Notes: generated from the sequence alone by a model not told the origin. A DNA stretch of 64,000 bases from Carex sylvatica (GCA_964058845.1 CAXKVR010000010.1:1-64000); one strand, 5' to 3'; positions 26,466 through 38,411 are shown, counted from the stretch's first letter. Numbers and translations: made by a program.

Positions 26466-26950
26466 AAATTGATAATGATATCAATGTCATGTTAATCGGT
26501 AATAATTTAGTTCAAATATCATGTCAAGTAGTGAAGAAAAATAACTTGAAATTACTCAATTTACCCGATTTACCCTATTATTTGTGCTTTGAGATTCATG
26601 TCAAGTTAAACATTCCAATTTTATACAATAACTTGAAATTAGAGCACAATAACTTGAAATTAGAAAACACTAACCGTAGTGAAGAAGCAGAAGTGGCTAG
26701 GGTTAGCGCGAGCTCGACGGAGGAGAACTGACAGCGATAATGGCGGCAGTTAGGGTTAGTGGGCTCGACAGAGGACAGGGAGAGAGGACTCCACAGAGGA
26801 GAACCGATCTATGGAGGAGAGGGAGAGAACCGATCTACAGAGGAGAGGGAGAGAATCATGGCCGGCGAAAATGGGTTTGAGTAGTGGGAGAGAAAGAGAG
26901 TTCACGGGTTGTGTTGAAGGAGATGATATGAAACTCGAAATATTTGGCTA

Positions 26951-26960
26951 AGTATATAAG
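26951..26960 (-). promoter_or_regulatory. Possible TATA box for the CACTA second gene
   Basis: On the minus strand CTTATATACT is followed by a pyrimidine-rich stretch (ctccttcaacacaa..., ctctctttctctccc), as in a plant 5' leader. A short upstream frame starts at 26859 (MILSLSS...). The first clear coding exon begins at 26054, so an intron would have to lie between. This rests on motif and spacing only. Confidence 0.3.
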
Positions 26961-27229
26961 GAGGCGCGAAATGAAAACCCTCATCCAAATGAACAATCAA
27001 AATCGGTTATTTCATTAAAATCGATCCAGATAACAGTATCAAGATCGGTTATTATATTACAACCGATCTTGATACTGTGCTAGGTCATGGTTTTTTAATA
27101 AAATAATTTAATACAATTTGGATCGATTCTTTAGTATTCAACCAATCCAGATAGTTTTTAAAAAAAAAATCTTACAAATAATTTTATTAATTTTATTGAT
27201 TTGAAAATATAAAAATTAAATAAATATCT

Positions 27230-28250
27230 TACTTTTTAAAAACTTATTTGATGTTACAAATTTTTGTAGCTTATATTTAACAAGATAATTTATTAAAAAA
27301 AATAACCCATTTTTTAGAAATAATTTATAAGATATAAAAATTTATAAGGTTCTCTGTAAGATAATTTATTAACTTTTTATATTATAATTTATAAGTTAAA
27401 TTTTATCAAATAATTTATCAGATATTTAAAAGGTTATTTTTTAAAATAATTTATAAGTAATGTTAAAATAATTTACAAAATAATTTTTAGGAAGTAATTT
27501 TGTTTAAGATTTCTTATTAAAATAATTTATTAAAACAATTTATAAAATAATTTTTAATATGTAATTTATTTTTAAAAAAATTATAAGAAAATATTTAAGA
27601 AAAATAGACCATCTGGATCGGTTGTTCATAAAGAACCGATCCAGATAACTATTTGGATCGATTTTTCACAAAGAACCGATCCAGATAACTATATGGATCG
27701 GTTGTTTATAATACAACCGATCCAGATACTTATTTTTAATTTTTTTTAAATGAATAAAAATAAAAGATCAGTTACTATAATAAAAACCGATCCAAATAAC
27801 TATCGAGATCGATTTTTTGTTAACAACCGATCTAGATAGGTATCTGGATCGGTTACTATAATAAGAACCGATGCAGATGTTTAATTTTTCTTAAAAATTA
27901 TCTTACAAATTACATCTTAAAAAATATTTTATGAAATTGTTTTAATAAATTATTTTAATAAGAAATCTTAAAACAGATTATGACATAAAAATTATTTTGT
28001 AAATTATTTTATCTTAAAATTTATTTTAACATTATTTATAAATTATTTTAATAAATAACCTTATAATTATCTGATAAATTATTTCATAAAATTTATCTTA
28101 TAAAATATAATATAAAAATTTAATAAATTATCTTACAAATTGTTGTATCTTACAAATTATTTCTAAAAAATGGGTTATTCTAAAAAATGTGTATGTGTAT
28201 GATATTTTAGAAATTATTTTAGTATATTATCTTAATAACTTGAAAATTAT
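27230..28250. repeat. Palindrome of about 1 kb inside the CACTA element
   Basis: Two AT-rich arms are inverted copies of each other. The 37 bases at 27505-27541 are the exact reverse complement of 27934-27970, and 27302-27326 pairs exactly with 28154-28178. The pairing continues inward across TAAGAAAAAT..CATCTGGATCGG into a centre (about 27606-27875) made of alternating GGATCGGTT / AACCGATCC motifs like those at the element's ends. A looser block of the same motifs lies at 26999-27165. The palindrome sits between the two genes. A transcript across it would form a long double-stranded hairpin. Confidence 0.85.
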
Positions 28251-28457
28251 TTATAACATGAAATAAAATAAGCTACTAAAAAATAACATTAAAAATTAAA
28301 AAATAAGCTAATAAATTTACATATAACATGAAAGAAATAAGCTACAAGAAATATTGAAGAATAACTTGCATGCTTCACATTGTCTAGTGTTTCAATGCAT
28401 CCTGAAAAAAGAAAAATTTATTAAGTCAGCAATATTAAAGAATAATAACTCACATTT

Positions 28458-31400
28458 TTATATTTTTATATTTTTACATACTAATAAAAATTTAGGGATT
28501 GTTACCAATGGGAACTTCTTCAATCTATTCTCCTTCATTATGATCGTTGTGCGTGTGACTTGTTTTGTTATCCTCACCGGTTGGTAAAAATGCCATGCCA
28601 GTAAAAAACGGTGGTATCTTATCAAAATATCGTACACTTTTTCGTCTTCCACATTATCAATCCCGATGATACGTCTTTTCCCAGAGAGGACAACATGTCT
28701 TGAACGATCGGTCGGATCAGTTACGTAGAACACTTGCATGACTTGTCTTCAACTATAAATTGATCATCCTTGTATCCAACCTTACTGAAATCCACCAGAA
28801 TAAAAGCATCTTCATCAACTTTAACCCCCCTACGGTTATCGACCCATTTACACATAAATAACGGAATGTTAAATGTTCTATAATCTAACTCCCAAATTTC
28901 TTCAACAAACCCGTAATATGACATTGATGTATGCGATGGTCCGGCACCTTTAGGATCTGACAAATAACTCGAAACGGCTACTAATGTCACTCCACTATTT
29001 TGCATGGTACTCTTTGAACCTTGATTATGTAAAATGTGTACCCATTGATGTCATATCCTTGGAAGGTCCTCATGGCATGAACTGGACTAAGAGCCAACAA
29101 TTTGAAAGTTTCTGTAATATTTTTGTTGGGTTTTTGCTGATAAAACCTCGCTGGCTTAGGTAAGGAAAAAGATCTTAAAATAAAAAATTTACGTCTCCAT
29201 GATTGATTTCTAAAATTAAATTTATTTAACAATTAAATAAATCATAACATTATACCTTGGTTCCAAATTCTAATTGGAACTGATTACGGCTTTGCTTCGC
29301 TGTTGTTGTTGTTGTTTCTGCTGCTCCTCCTTGGACAACAACACCAGACGTCTAGTGCCTCTATCAGTAATCCACCAGGAATTATCAGAGAGCAAGTATT
29401 TCTCCTGTCATAAATACTATACTTGCAGCATTCAGCTTAAACAAGTTGTCTCGCGTTCTGCAGATACCCTGATTCACAACTTATGTGTAAAAGTAGAGTT
29501 ACCGTTGACTACATAAGATTACAACCACTTACCACTCAAATATATACGTCTACACGTATATATTAACCTCACACAATCGCTATTTGAGAGGGATTCCAAA
29601 AATCAGAGGAACCTGGCTTCCGCAGAGCGTTCAGTCAAATCTCCAACTCAAACTTGGAAACTAAAAATGGTATATATGAACTAACCCCTCCACCCTTATT
29701 TATAGGTGAAGTAGGTAGGTTACTGTTCATGATGAACAGTAGGTCGGTGAACAGTAAATTACCAAAATGCCCATGGCTCAATAAACTATTTACAAGGTCC
29801 AGAATGAATAGTTCTTGGCCCATAAAGGTCCAGAAAGATCTAGTGAAGCCCAGCATAGATGGTTATTGGGCTTTGATTTGGACCCAATGTGAATAGTATT
29901 AGGGCCCATAAAAGCCCAGAATGAATAGTGCAAGGTCCAGACATGCCCAGATTGAATAGTATCAGACCTAGACTTTTGGGCTTCATTCTTTGGACTTTTA
30001 TAATTATATTCTAAATATAATTAAGGCCCAAATATTCTATTCCATATATATAATTGTTCTAAACAAATATATATATTTCATTTGCAGTTGTAATAATAAT
30101 TACACAACGTGTCATACACGCTTGTAATTTTAAACTGTTTAAGATTATCATCTCTATGATATTTCTATATTAACTATAACATTTATAATTAATGTTTTGC
30201 CATCGTATTTATTAATTATAATTATTTATAATTAATAATAAGATTCTCTGATCCCGTTCCTATGCGGTGTGACCCAATAGGATCTGTGTTTTGTTGGCAA
30301 TAGAGTTAAAACCTCTACAGATCATAGTCGGGACCTGGCAGTGCACTGTGACCCCCAATTACACAGATGATGTTGTCCAGTAAAATATCATGATACTGCA
30401 GTAAATTTATTAATTTATTTGTGTTAATTCTTTCGTCTCATAGCAACAGATCAGGTTCAGGGTAAGTATGTGTCATCCCTGCAAACCAAATCTTTTCTTG
30501 ATCTTGAGTATATTATTTTATATGATTAATCTCTATTAATCATACCATATACGTATAATCCCACTCCCATCAAGGGGCCCAGTGTTGCCATCACTCGCAT
30601 AATAATACGAGGGACGATAGTATTTTTGGTGAGCATCTCTTCCTCCGCACAAGTCATGTATACTGAAATATTACCTTTATAACTCTCTTTTACGGATAGC
30701 GTTTGATAACACTTACAAATACACATTTCAATGTAGAAAAGACCACACCTCATACTGTAGAACTTAACATGAATGAAACTGTTAATGACACAAACACATT
30801 ACCATATATCGTTTCATTCTGGGTCAGTCAAATACCATGTTCTTAACATGTATCTATGTGATTAAATGATAACTCTTTGTCTATGGTCTGTGAAACATAA
30901 CCATCATTTAATCCACATACTAACCTTATAATGGTAATTTAGTGTTCCTGCTAATTACCTTGGTTAGTGACTATTTAGAGTATTTATCATCTGTATTATG
31001 AAGTTTCACAATTTCAATTCTTAACCTACCATGATTCATAAAAGCAATAAAATTCATGGAACAAAATGATATATATTAATCATCTAATTCATGAACAAAG
31101 TACAATTCCGATTGACTGCTAGATTACTACCTAACAGTTTTCTCCCTCCGAAGCTTGCTTGACTCTACGTGTAAACCATCCTTCAAACTTTTTATTGTGT
31201 TCGCCGATTAATCACTTGTCGGATTTCTTAGGATTATGTTGCCGCAAGAGAGTCATATGCTCGTCCCAAAAAGGATAAACGTCAGTGAGGTGTTGTAATA
31301 TTTCTCCACTGCGGAGAACCAGCGGGGTGCTGTAATATTCTGTCTTTTTCCAGTTATCGGCATGCCAATGCGCTAATTTTTCATCTTTAGCATTTGAGAA

Positions 31401-32286
31401 CAAATGTTTGAATCTCAGTTTCACGGGGAGGTACCACAATGTTTTTGCCGGAGGTCCTTTATTCGGTTAATCATCACTTTTATCACTGGTTAACTGTTTT
31501 GGTTTGTAACGTGATGCACCAGATTTTGGACACTCGTGAAGATCTTCATACTCATTTTGATATAATATACAATCATTTGGATACGCATGTATTCTTTGAA
31601 CTTTCAAATCCACTGGGCACAATATTTTTTTCGCTTCATAAACATTAGGTGGTATCTCGTTTCCATCCGAAAGTATTTCTTTTAAAGTTTGTAATAACTC
31701 AGTAAAACTTCTATCATTCCAACTGTTAGATGCTTTAAGGTTTTACAATTTTAATACACCTTTCAATTTTGAAAATTTAGAACAACTAGGATACAATTTC
31801 TTATTAGAATCTTTGTACAAATTCTCAAATAAACAATACTGCTTATCATTAATCAAAATCATCTTCTAAATCACCTAACATTTGATCAAAATTATCACAT
31901 CTATCATCATCATTTTCTTCAGTATGGTATTCCTGATGCTTGGTACGAGCACCTATATCAATTTCCAATCCTCGTAGATTATTTCCGTTATTTCCATCGG
32001 TATGGTATTCCTGATGCTCAGTACCAATACCTATGTCGGTTGGCAAACTCTCATTGTGCCATAACCAACACTTATATCCTTGCTTGAATCCACGATGGAT
32101 TAAATGGTTTCTCACTTGGTTCGGGTTGAAGAATTTTTGACCATTGTTACAATCACGACAAGGACACGACATCAGTGCACTCCCCTTATTCGTCATATCT
32201 TCCATAGCAACTCTAATAAATTTCTCGACACCTGTCATATATTTATCAGATAGACGTGATACTTCATACATCCAACTACGGTCCAT
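28458..32286 (-). pseudogene. CACTA TNPD-type transposase, broken
   Basis: The start ATG at 32284-32286 gives MDRSWMYEVSRLSDKY..., the transposase-associated domain with its Cys/His cluster (CPCRDC, HLIHRGF). The frame resumes near 31830-31450 with LYPSCSKFSKLKG, SWNDRSFTELLQTLKE, YEAKKILCPVDLKV and ECPKSGASRYK. This is the lead-in to Transposase_21, interrupted by stops after GVLKL and SDKSDD. WYLPVKLRFKHLFSN (31.4 kb) starts Transposase_21, but after about 75 codons the sequence passes directly to the DUF4218-like end (LLRQHNPKKS, EHNKKFEGWF). Most of the catalytic domain is therefore deleted. After a solo-LTR insertion, DUF4216 follows (YDINGYTFY, QNSGVTLVAVSS, SYYGFVEEIWELDY, KWVDNRRGVKVDE, VFYVTDPTDRSRHVVL) with frameshifts near 29010 and 28730. 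The gene cannot make an active transposase. Confidence 0.85.
29281..31056 (-). mobile_element. Probable solo LTR (minus orientation) inside the TNPD gene
   Basis: This 1,776-bp segment has no transposase homology and splits the TNPD gene at a probable intron. It begins TGATTACGGC and ends AATTCA, so it has TG...CA borders. TGGAAC flanks both sides (29275-29280, 31057-31062), a 6-bp target duplication. On the minus strand CCTATAAATAAGG (about 29690-29702) followed by a T-poor leader looks like an LTR promoter, giving a long U3 and about 410 bp of R-U5. No gag-pol remnant is present, consistent with a solo LTR. The retrotransposon family is not identified. Confidence 0.6.
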
Positions 32287-32392
32287 CTGTAATTATAATA
32301 AAACATAATTAATTAAGAACAAGGTTGGGGTACTCAATTCTGTTCACAATGGGGCTTACATAGGGCCGGGTTACCATCCTATCCCACTCTCT

Positions 32393-32579
32393 GAATACTT
32401 TGTCTCAGTAGTGACCACATGTTAGTCGTGTTTTAGCATTTAAGAAAATTTCGGTAGCATTTTTTCTTATTAGTTCTCCAAGTATTCGGAGAACTAATAA
32501 GGGAAAATGCTACCGAAATTTTCTTAAATGCTAAAACACGACTAACATGTGGCCACATCCTAAATGAGACAAAGTATTC
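32393..32579. repeat. Near-perfect foldback hairpin
   Basis: Arms of about 87-92 bp pair almost completely. GAATACTTTGTCTCA (32393-32407) pairs with TGAGACAAAGTATTC (32565-32579), and TTATTAGTTCTCC with GGAGAACTAATAA, around an 8-base loop (32480-32487). The right arm carries a few extra bases. It lies just upstream (minus strand) of the TNPD start. It could be a small foldback transposon or a precursor of small RNAs; no clear target duplication was found. Confidence 0.8.
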
Positions 32580-33489
32580 AAATAGCAGTCTCAAAATAGG
32601 GACTATTCAAAATTAATCCATTATAACGGGTATCATGATCTAAAGGCATTAATCATGCGGTTGTGGCTCATAAGACAATACTCTAGCTACATACCTAGCT
32701 AATATAAATACATCTACGTACTCTAGCTATACACTCTTACCAAAAAAATACATTAATGCACAAAACTAATTAAACATGAGTTCTAGGTTATACTTACAAC
32801 TTTTTTTGAATGCCGGATCGAGTGAGATGAAGATCGATGCACCAAATATATCAATAATAGCCAATCTACAAAATTAAACCATCGATCGAAACCTAATTAA
32901 GAGATGTACATATATAACATGCATGCTATATATCCTACAACTTGAAATAAAATAAAAAACTGCTCATATAGCATACATATAGCATATATATAGCAAACTC
33001 AAAAGCTTGTGCATGCAAATCTTGAAATAAGAAGAGGTATTCAAACTTATAAAGAAAATCTCCACATATAAAGAATAGCTCATATATAGGTCATATGTTA
33101 GCTCATATATAACATATATGTGTATATATATAGCATATATATGCATGTGCATCCAAATCTCCACATATAAAGAAAAACTTGAAATGAGAAGAGCCTATGT
33201 GTTCAAACTTAAAAGCTTGTGGAATCAATAAAAGAGCTGAATCAAGGCTTATAAGGTTTAGATTTTGAGCGGGGATCATAACTCACTTCTTGTATAGGAT
33301 TTAGGGTTTAGGGTTTGAACCGAATCATAGCCAATAAATGATGCTCCACTAATAGCAAACTTGAGAAAAGAGAGCTGAGATAGCTGAATTAATGTAGGGC
33401 GAAATAACTGTTGCGCTATTAAGAGAGGCTAAGCCTAGGAAGAGAAACGAGATTCTGACAAAAATCAGACTGAATTAACTTTTCATATG

Positions 33490-33960
33490 CACTATTAGGA
33501 TCGGTTGTTTATAAAAAATATATCCCAATAGTATAAGAATCGGTTTTTATAAACAACCGATCTTAATAGTTCATTAATTAGGATCAGTTGTTTATAAAAA
33601 CTGATCTTGATACTATCAGGATCAGTTGTTCTAGACAACTGATCTTAATAGTTGAACTATTAGGATCGATTTTTTCTAAGAACCAATCCTGATACTTTCT
33701 AAGAACTGATCATGATCGTATCATGATCGGTTCTTAGAAAAAACTGATCCTAATAGTCGATTTTTTCTAAGAACTGATCATGATAGTATCAGGATCGATT
33801 TTTATAAACAACCGATCCTGATAGTTCACTAATTAGGATCGGTTGACTAAAAAATTTGATCTGATTAGTTTTTAGGATCGGTTTTGTTCAGATAACCGAT
33901 CCAGATAGATATTAGTATCGGTTGTTTCATATAGCCGATCTAAATAGGCCGATTCTGATT
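33490..33960. repeat. Right subterminal repeats of the CACTA element
   Basis: Roughly twenty GGATCGGTT / AACCGATCC-like motifs occur, many paired as short hairpins through TTTATAAA or TTCTAAGAA linkers. They match the left-end array in motif and arrangement. Between here and the TNPD start, at 33298-33319, a doubled TTTAGGG (telo-box type) motif occurs on the plus strand, in the presumed 5' region of the transposase. Confidence 0.8.
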
Positions 33961-33981
33961 TCTATTTTTCCACTAGTGTCA

Positions 33982-35320
33982 CATAACATACATCTAATTA
34001 AACAAGCATTACAAATCATCGTAAAAGAATTCAAATCTCAACTATAGCTGCTAAATATTTATTTTTTCCCTATTGCAGACTTTGGTACAGTTTAGGACTT
34101 TAGGTCCATTTGTACCAGGCCAATGCAGGATTTTCATCAGAGTAGGAAAAAAAAATGTCTAATTGAATTCAAATAGTTATCAGGTTAACTGCGTACTAGA
34201 TAAAAATTAATAAAAACAAACAAAAATAGTATTCTTTATCATAATAAAAAATAACAAAATTAGTTTCCTTCTGCATATTAAAACACAAAAAAAAAGTAAG
34301 ACTAAATATTAAATAGTTAAGTCAATGAAGCGAGGTTGTTTTATATGTCTTTGTATTTTTGTCAAAAATGGGTTGCGCTCGAAAAAGACAAAGGACGATT
34401 GTGCACTGGAAATTGGATTTAGCAAGTATTAGGCTCTAAAATAAGAAGAAAGAAGATAAAAAAATGGGATGAGAAATGGAAAAATAAAGGTGGTCATTTA
34501 TTGAAAAATGGAGAAGAGATTGGAAAGAGAATTTCCTGTGAAACGTGCTCTGTCAAATTGAAAAACTCAAAGGAATGGTTCAAAATCAAAACTGGATGGC
34601 CATTTGACGCAAGGATTTAAAAAGACCATATTCAGATTTAAATGGACGACACCCCTCTTATCTCGCTCTAGACATGGTCCATGTGAAACGTGTTCTTCAC
34701 ATGTTCTGTCAGACTCTCTAATTTCCTACTTATAGTCCATGCTCATTGAAAAGACCTTCTCTCCCAAGAGATGAAAACTAATCAAACGAATGGTTGAAAA
34801 CTAGATGCCTTGTGCGTTTTGGATAGGGAAAAAACAAATTGAAGTTGTATGGACTCTTCAATTGAAGAAACAAATCTCTCAGAGTAAGGCAATTTTATTT
34901 TTCAGAGTAGGACAAAGGCCTAAAACTAAGACTGTATAAACTAGTTTTGGATTTTCATGATATAGCAGTTGTCCTACTTTGTGCTTAACTAGATCCGACC
35001 CTGCTGTACAAGACTGTTAAATACTTAAATATCCCTACAGACTTTGAAGTTCAGCACCTCACTGCTACTAAGGACCCACCTTTTAAGGCCAATAGATTTC
35101 AAAGAATTTCAATGTTATCAGGATTTTACCTTGATGCATTACTCCTGCTACCACACGTTCAATTATTAAATTCATACCGTTCTTTAATTATGACACATAT
35201 CTCAAAAAAAGACCCCCATGTTTAAATACTAAAAATAGGCACCAAATTTTTATCGCTCAGTTAGAAGTTAATCTCAACTCTTTAGACCCTCTAAGGTACC
35301 ATAGAGGAGATGGACTCACA
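33982..35320. other. Gene-free stretch after the CACTA element
   Basis: AT-rich sequence with no open frame above about 60 codons that resembles a known protein, and no repeats with clear ends. Nothing is identified. Confidence 0.4.
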
Positions 35321-35328
35321 AGTCACAA

Positions 35329-36404
35329 CTAGGGGTTTGCTAACGGGTACGGATCGGACGGTCCGGGTATATCTGGGGTCGGGCACGGGTACGGGTATCA
35401 CGGGTATACGGGTACCACGGACCGGGTATCACGGGTATACAGGTACCACGGGCCGGGTATCACGGGTATTTTTTTCAAAACCCGTGCCCTGATCGTCTTA
35501 TACCCGTGCCTATGGTACCCTTGACAGGCAGGGCGGTCCAGGTAGGGTACCCGGTCCGGTTTTATTTATTTTTTCTCTGTTTTTTTTTTTGTTTTTTTTT
35601 TCTCTGTTTTTTTTTTTACGGTGTTGTACGAATATCATTACGTGTTTATAATTCGACTTTTAAAATCAAAATAGTTATATATCAAATAGTGTATATAAAT
35701 AAATAAAATTTGTAACTTATATATATAAATTATTCATGCAAAAATTTGTATATTTATTTGGCTAAATACAAATGTATTTATTTATTTCTTTACACGAGTC
35801 ATTTTATTTTATTTTCAAATTCTCATTCTAATTATATAGTTTCATAATTATTTATATCTCGAAATTTTTAGTTTACATTTTCAATTGATAATATATTTCT
35901 AAACGTTCATTTATTTTTAATAGGTTAAATAAAATATAAATAAAAAATATAATTAAATCAGAAACTTTAAAACAATAAATAAAAAAACAGAATTTAAAAA
36001 ACAGAAATTAAAAAACAGAATTAAAAAAACAGAATTAAAAAAATAGAAATTAAAAAACAGAAATTAAAAAAACAGAAATAAAAAAACAGAATAAAAAAAA
36101 TGGGGGGAAATTTGAAAAAAAATGGGTACGGGCACGGGTACGGGTATACGGGCACGGGTACGGGTATACGGGCACGGGTACGGGTATACGGGCACGGGTA
36201 CACGGGTTCACGGGCACGGGCACTAGGGTATACGGGTATGGATAATCCGGTCCAGATATGGTCGGGTTTTTTCCCGAAAGAGCGTACCCTACCCGTTTTA
36301 TGCCCGTACCTGTGTACCCGTTTACCCGACCTATATCCGGACTCGGACACGGATACCCCGGATACCGGGCACAGGCGGCCCGACCCGGGTTTTTGCAACC
36401 CTCT
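35329..36404. mobile_element. Non-autonomous hAT-type element with CGGGTA-repeat arms
   Basis: The 8-bp duplication AGTCACAA flanks it exactly (35321-35328 and 36405-36412). The termini are CTAGGGGTTTGC and the complement of AGAGGGTTGC, the form seen in plant hAT elements. Both ends hold dense CGGGTACGGGTATACGGG-type repeats and their complements. The middle (35560-36110) is AT-rich with CAGAAATTAAAAAA repeats. The Gly/Tyr/Thr-rich open frames across the ends (for example 36100-36441) come from the repeats and encode no transposase. Confidence 0.8.
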
Positions 36405-36412
36405 AGTCACAA

Positions 36413-38395
36413 CCCATAGGGGTGCCAGCAAACATGCATGACTTTTCAGATCTTTTTGAAAAAAAATAAAAAATATAGAAATAAGTACTACAACATGAAG
36501 ATTAATAAAGAAAATAAGACATTTTGAAACAATGTTATCCTCAAAACAATTATGCTGCACAGAGCAAAGATATATTCTCGAGTTAGGGTTTTTAAATACA
36601 ATATGAATTCAAAATTTATATGAGAAACTAAATCTGCCACCTTTCGTGTTAGATATAATTTGAACATGAATCGACATCCGATTCATCAGTTGCAACCTTA
36701 ATTATATTTCAGATCAGACTGGTTCGGATTCTAATGGCTTTCAATATCCAACAAAGCAATCCTTCCTTCCGAGGGTGATTCCCTGGCATTGAGATGCCGG
36801 ATTTATGATTACCGCGTTTGGTTAGAAGAGGAAGGGAATAAACGTAGGAATCACCGATTCCCTTGCCATCCAAATGCCATACTCTATGACTATTCCGATA
36901 GCCTGCAAAAAGATGGAATTTCTTCATTCTCGCTTCACGGCAATCACGATCAGTGTGCTGTTTTTAATTTTTTTTTCCAATTCATCTTCTCCGATTATTT
37001 TCATGAGCCCTTTCCACTACGTCTCTGACTCTCCTCTCCTTTTCGTTTCCGACTCTCCTCTCCTCTCCACTCTCTTCTTAGATTCGAGGTGCTCTCTCTC
37101 TCTCTCAGATTTCAGGTCAAAGACGAACAGTCCAACTCATACCTGCGGAGCATGATGCTGGTGGATGCCTCATGGGACAACCTAGCAAGGTATGTATCTA
37201 TATTCTAATAATTTGCCCTTTTTTATGGATAGAATCACTCGACAATCTCAAATATTACTTCTAAACATACAAGTTATAATCTTCCTTAAGTTAGTGCTTA
37301 GATACCTGAGTTGGTTACTTCTGGATTTGTTGATTCATTTAATTTTTGTCACCTTGTGTAATTGACCTGATTTCCCAAATTTATGAGTTGGTTGCTATTG
37401 CCTTGCTTCTTCCTTCAACTCAAAATTCGGAGTTCTTCTTATTACCTCTATAATTTGTATACTTGTAATTTATCCTTGTTACTCTAAATTCAAAGTTATT
37501 TTAAATTACACATAATTGATGGCTACTTGCAAACTGGAAAGCCACCCTAGTACCACTGGTATGCTAGACTGGTACCGAACAGAATTTGCAAACAACTTCA
37601 AACTGATGGAATGCCACTGATCAGACTGGACTGGTACAGAAGAAAGACTGGTACGATGCTCAGGTGTTTCTAGAACTACGGATTGGTATAGATGAACTGG
37701 TACGCTGACAGGAGGACATCGGACACTGAATTGGTATGCTGAAATGAGAAAATAACATACTGGTACGCTGATAGGAGGTATGTGTTCACACTGGAGTAGA
37801 TTTCTATTGTCCTCATTCTCCAAAAAGTGCAATGTAGATATAGCTTGGTGTGAAGGAGAGCGTACCAGCACAGTTGGAGACCACAAATGTGGATTTAATT
37901 TTTTTTTTTGTTTAGGTTTTTTTCAAGATTTAGTCTTACTGGTATGGTCTTACCAGTAGACATATCTCTCATTTTCTTTTTTCTTTTTTTAGTCTTAATT
38001 TACTTTTTAGGCTCAGATGTCCTGAGCTGCAATTGTCTTTATTTTGAAGTTACAAAACTCTTGTAACCGTCTTTTTAATCAATGAAATAAAGGCATGACC
38101 CTTGTTTTTTTCTCAACAAAAAAGCTACTGGTACTTTTAAAGATAAAATTAGAATACCAGGGTGAGGAGTTGTATAGAGCGTTATACATATTAGAATTTT
38201 TTATAGTATATTTCTTTATATAATAAAAAATGAAAATTTTATATTTATGTATATTGTGGAAATTTTCAATTTCATTGCAAAAAATGCAAAGCAACCTAAG
38301 ATATGCAAGAATGCCTTCTAGTCCGTAATTTTTATTTTGGATTCAAATATAATTTACAGTATTTCTAAATTGTAACTAAAGAAAAAATTAGCACT
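36413..38395. other. Unassigned stretch, part of it with CTGGTAC-rich repeats
   Basis: At 36700-37190 the base composition is gene-like. A C/T-rich leader is followed by ATGATGCTGGTGGATGCC and a good donor (AAG|GTATGT, near 37190), as in the first exon of a gene, but no continuing exon is recognised. At 37520-37960 the motif CTGGTAC/CTGGTATG recurs about eight times, and GGTACGCTGA..AGGAGG twice. The segment ends near 38090 with AATGAAATAAAGG, which could be a polyadenylation region of a decayed element. No function is assigned. Confidence 0.3.
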
Positions 38396-38411
38396 AATTA
38401 TATGACTTTCT

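Larger units (their letters stand above)
23231..33978 (-). mobile_element. CACTA (En/Spm-type) DNA transposon, 10.7 kb, defective
   Basis: The left end begins CACTAGTGAAAAATATGG. The right end, read inward on the minus strand, begins CACTAGTGGAAAAATAGA, and similarity continues for about 30 bp. The flanks are TCA on both sides (23228-23230 and 33979-33981), the 3-bp target duplication expected for this superfamily. Both ends carry many GGATCGGTT / AACCGATCC motifs, the kind of subterminal repeats bound by the element's TNPA-type protein. The genes read right to left: a TNPD-type transposase, then a Transposase_24/Ulp1-like gene. Both contain stops and deletions, so the copy cannot move by itself, but its ends look usable in trans. 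Confidence 0.93.

Noticed and set aside
26999..28250. A second complete CACTA element nested inside the first
   Set aside because: The end-type repeats are present but I found no internal CACTA termini or target duplication, so it is reported as a palindrome.
33298..33319. TTTAGGGTTTAGGG as an interstitial telomere
   Set aside because: Only two to three units are present; a telo-box promoter motif is a better fit.
36100..36560. Gly/Tyr/Thr-rich frames of 113 and 179 codons on opposite strands
   Set aside because: Both arise from the CGGGTA repeat at the end of a hAT-type element; the composition is that of the repeat in any frame.
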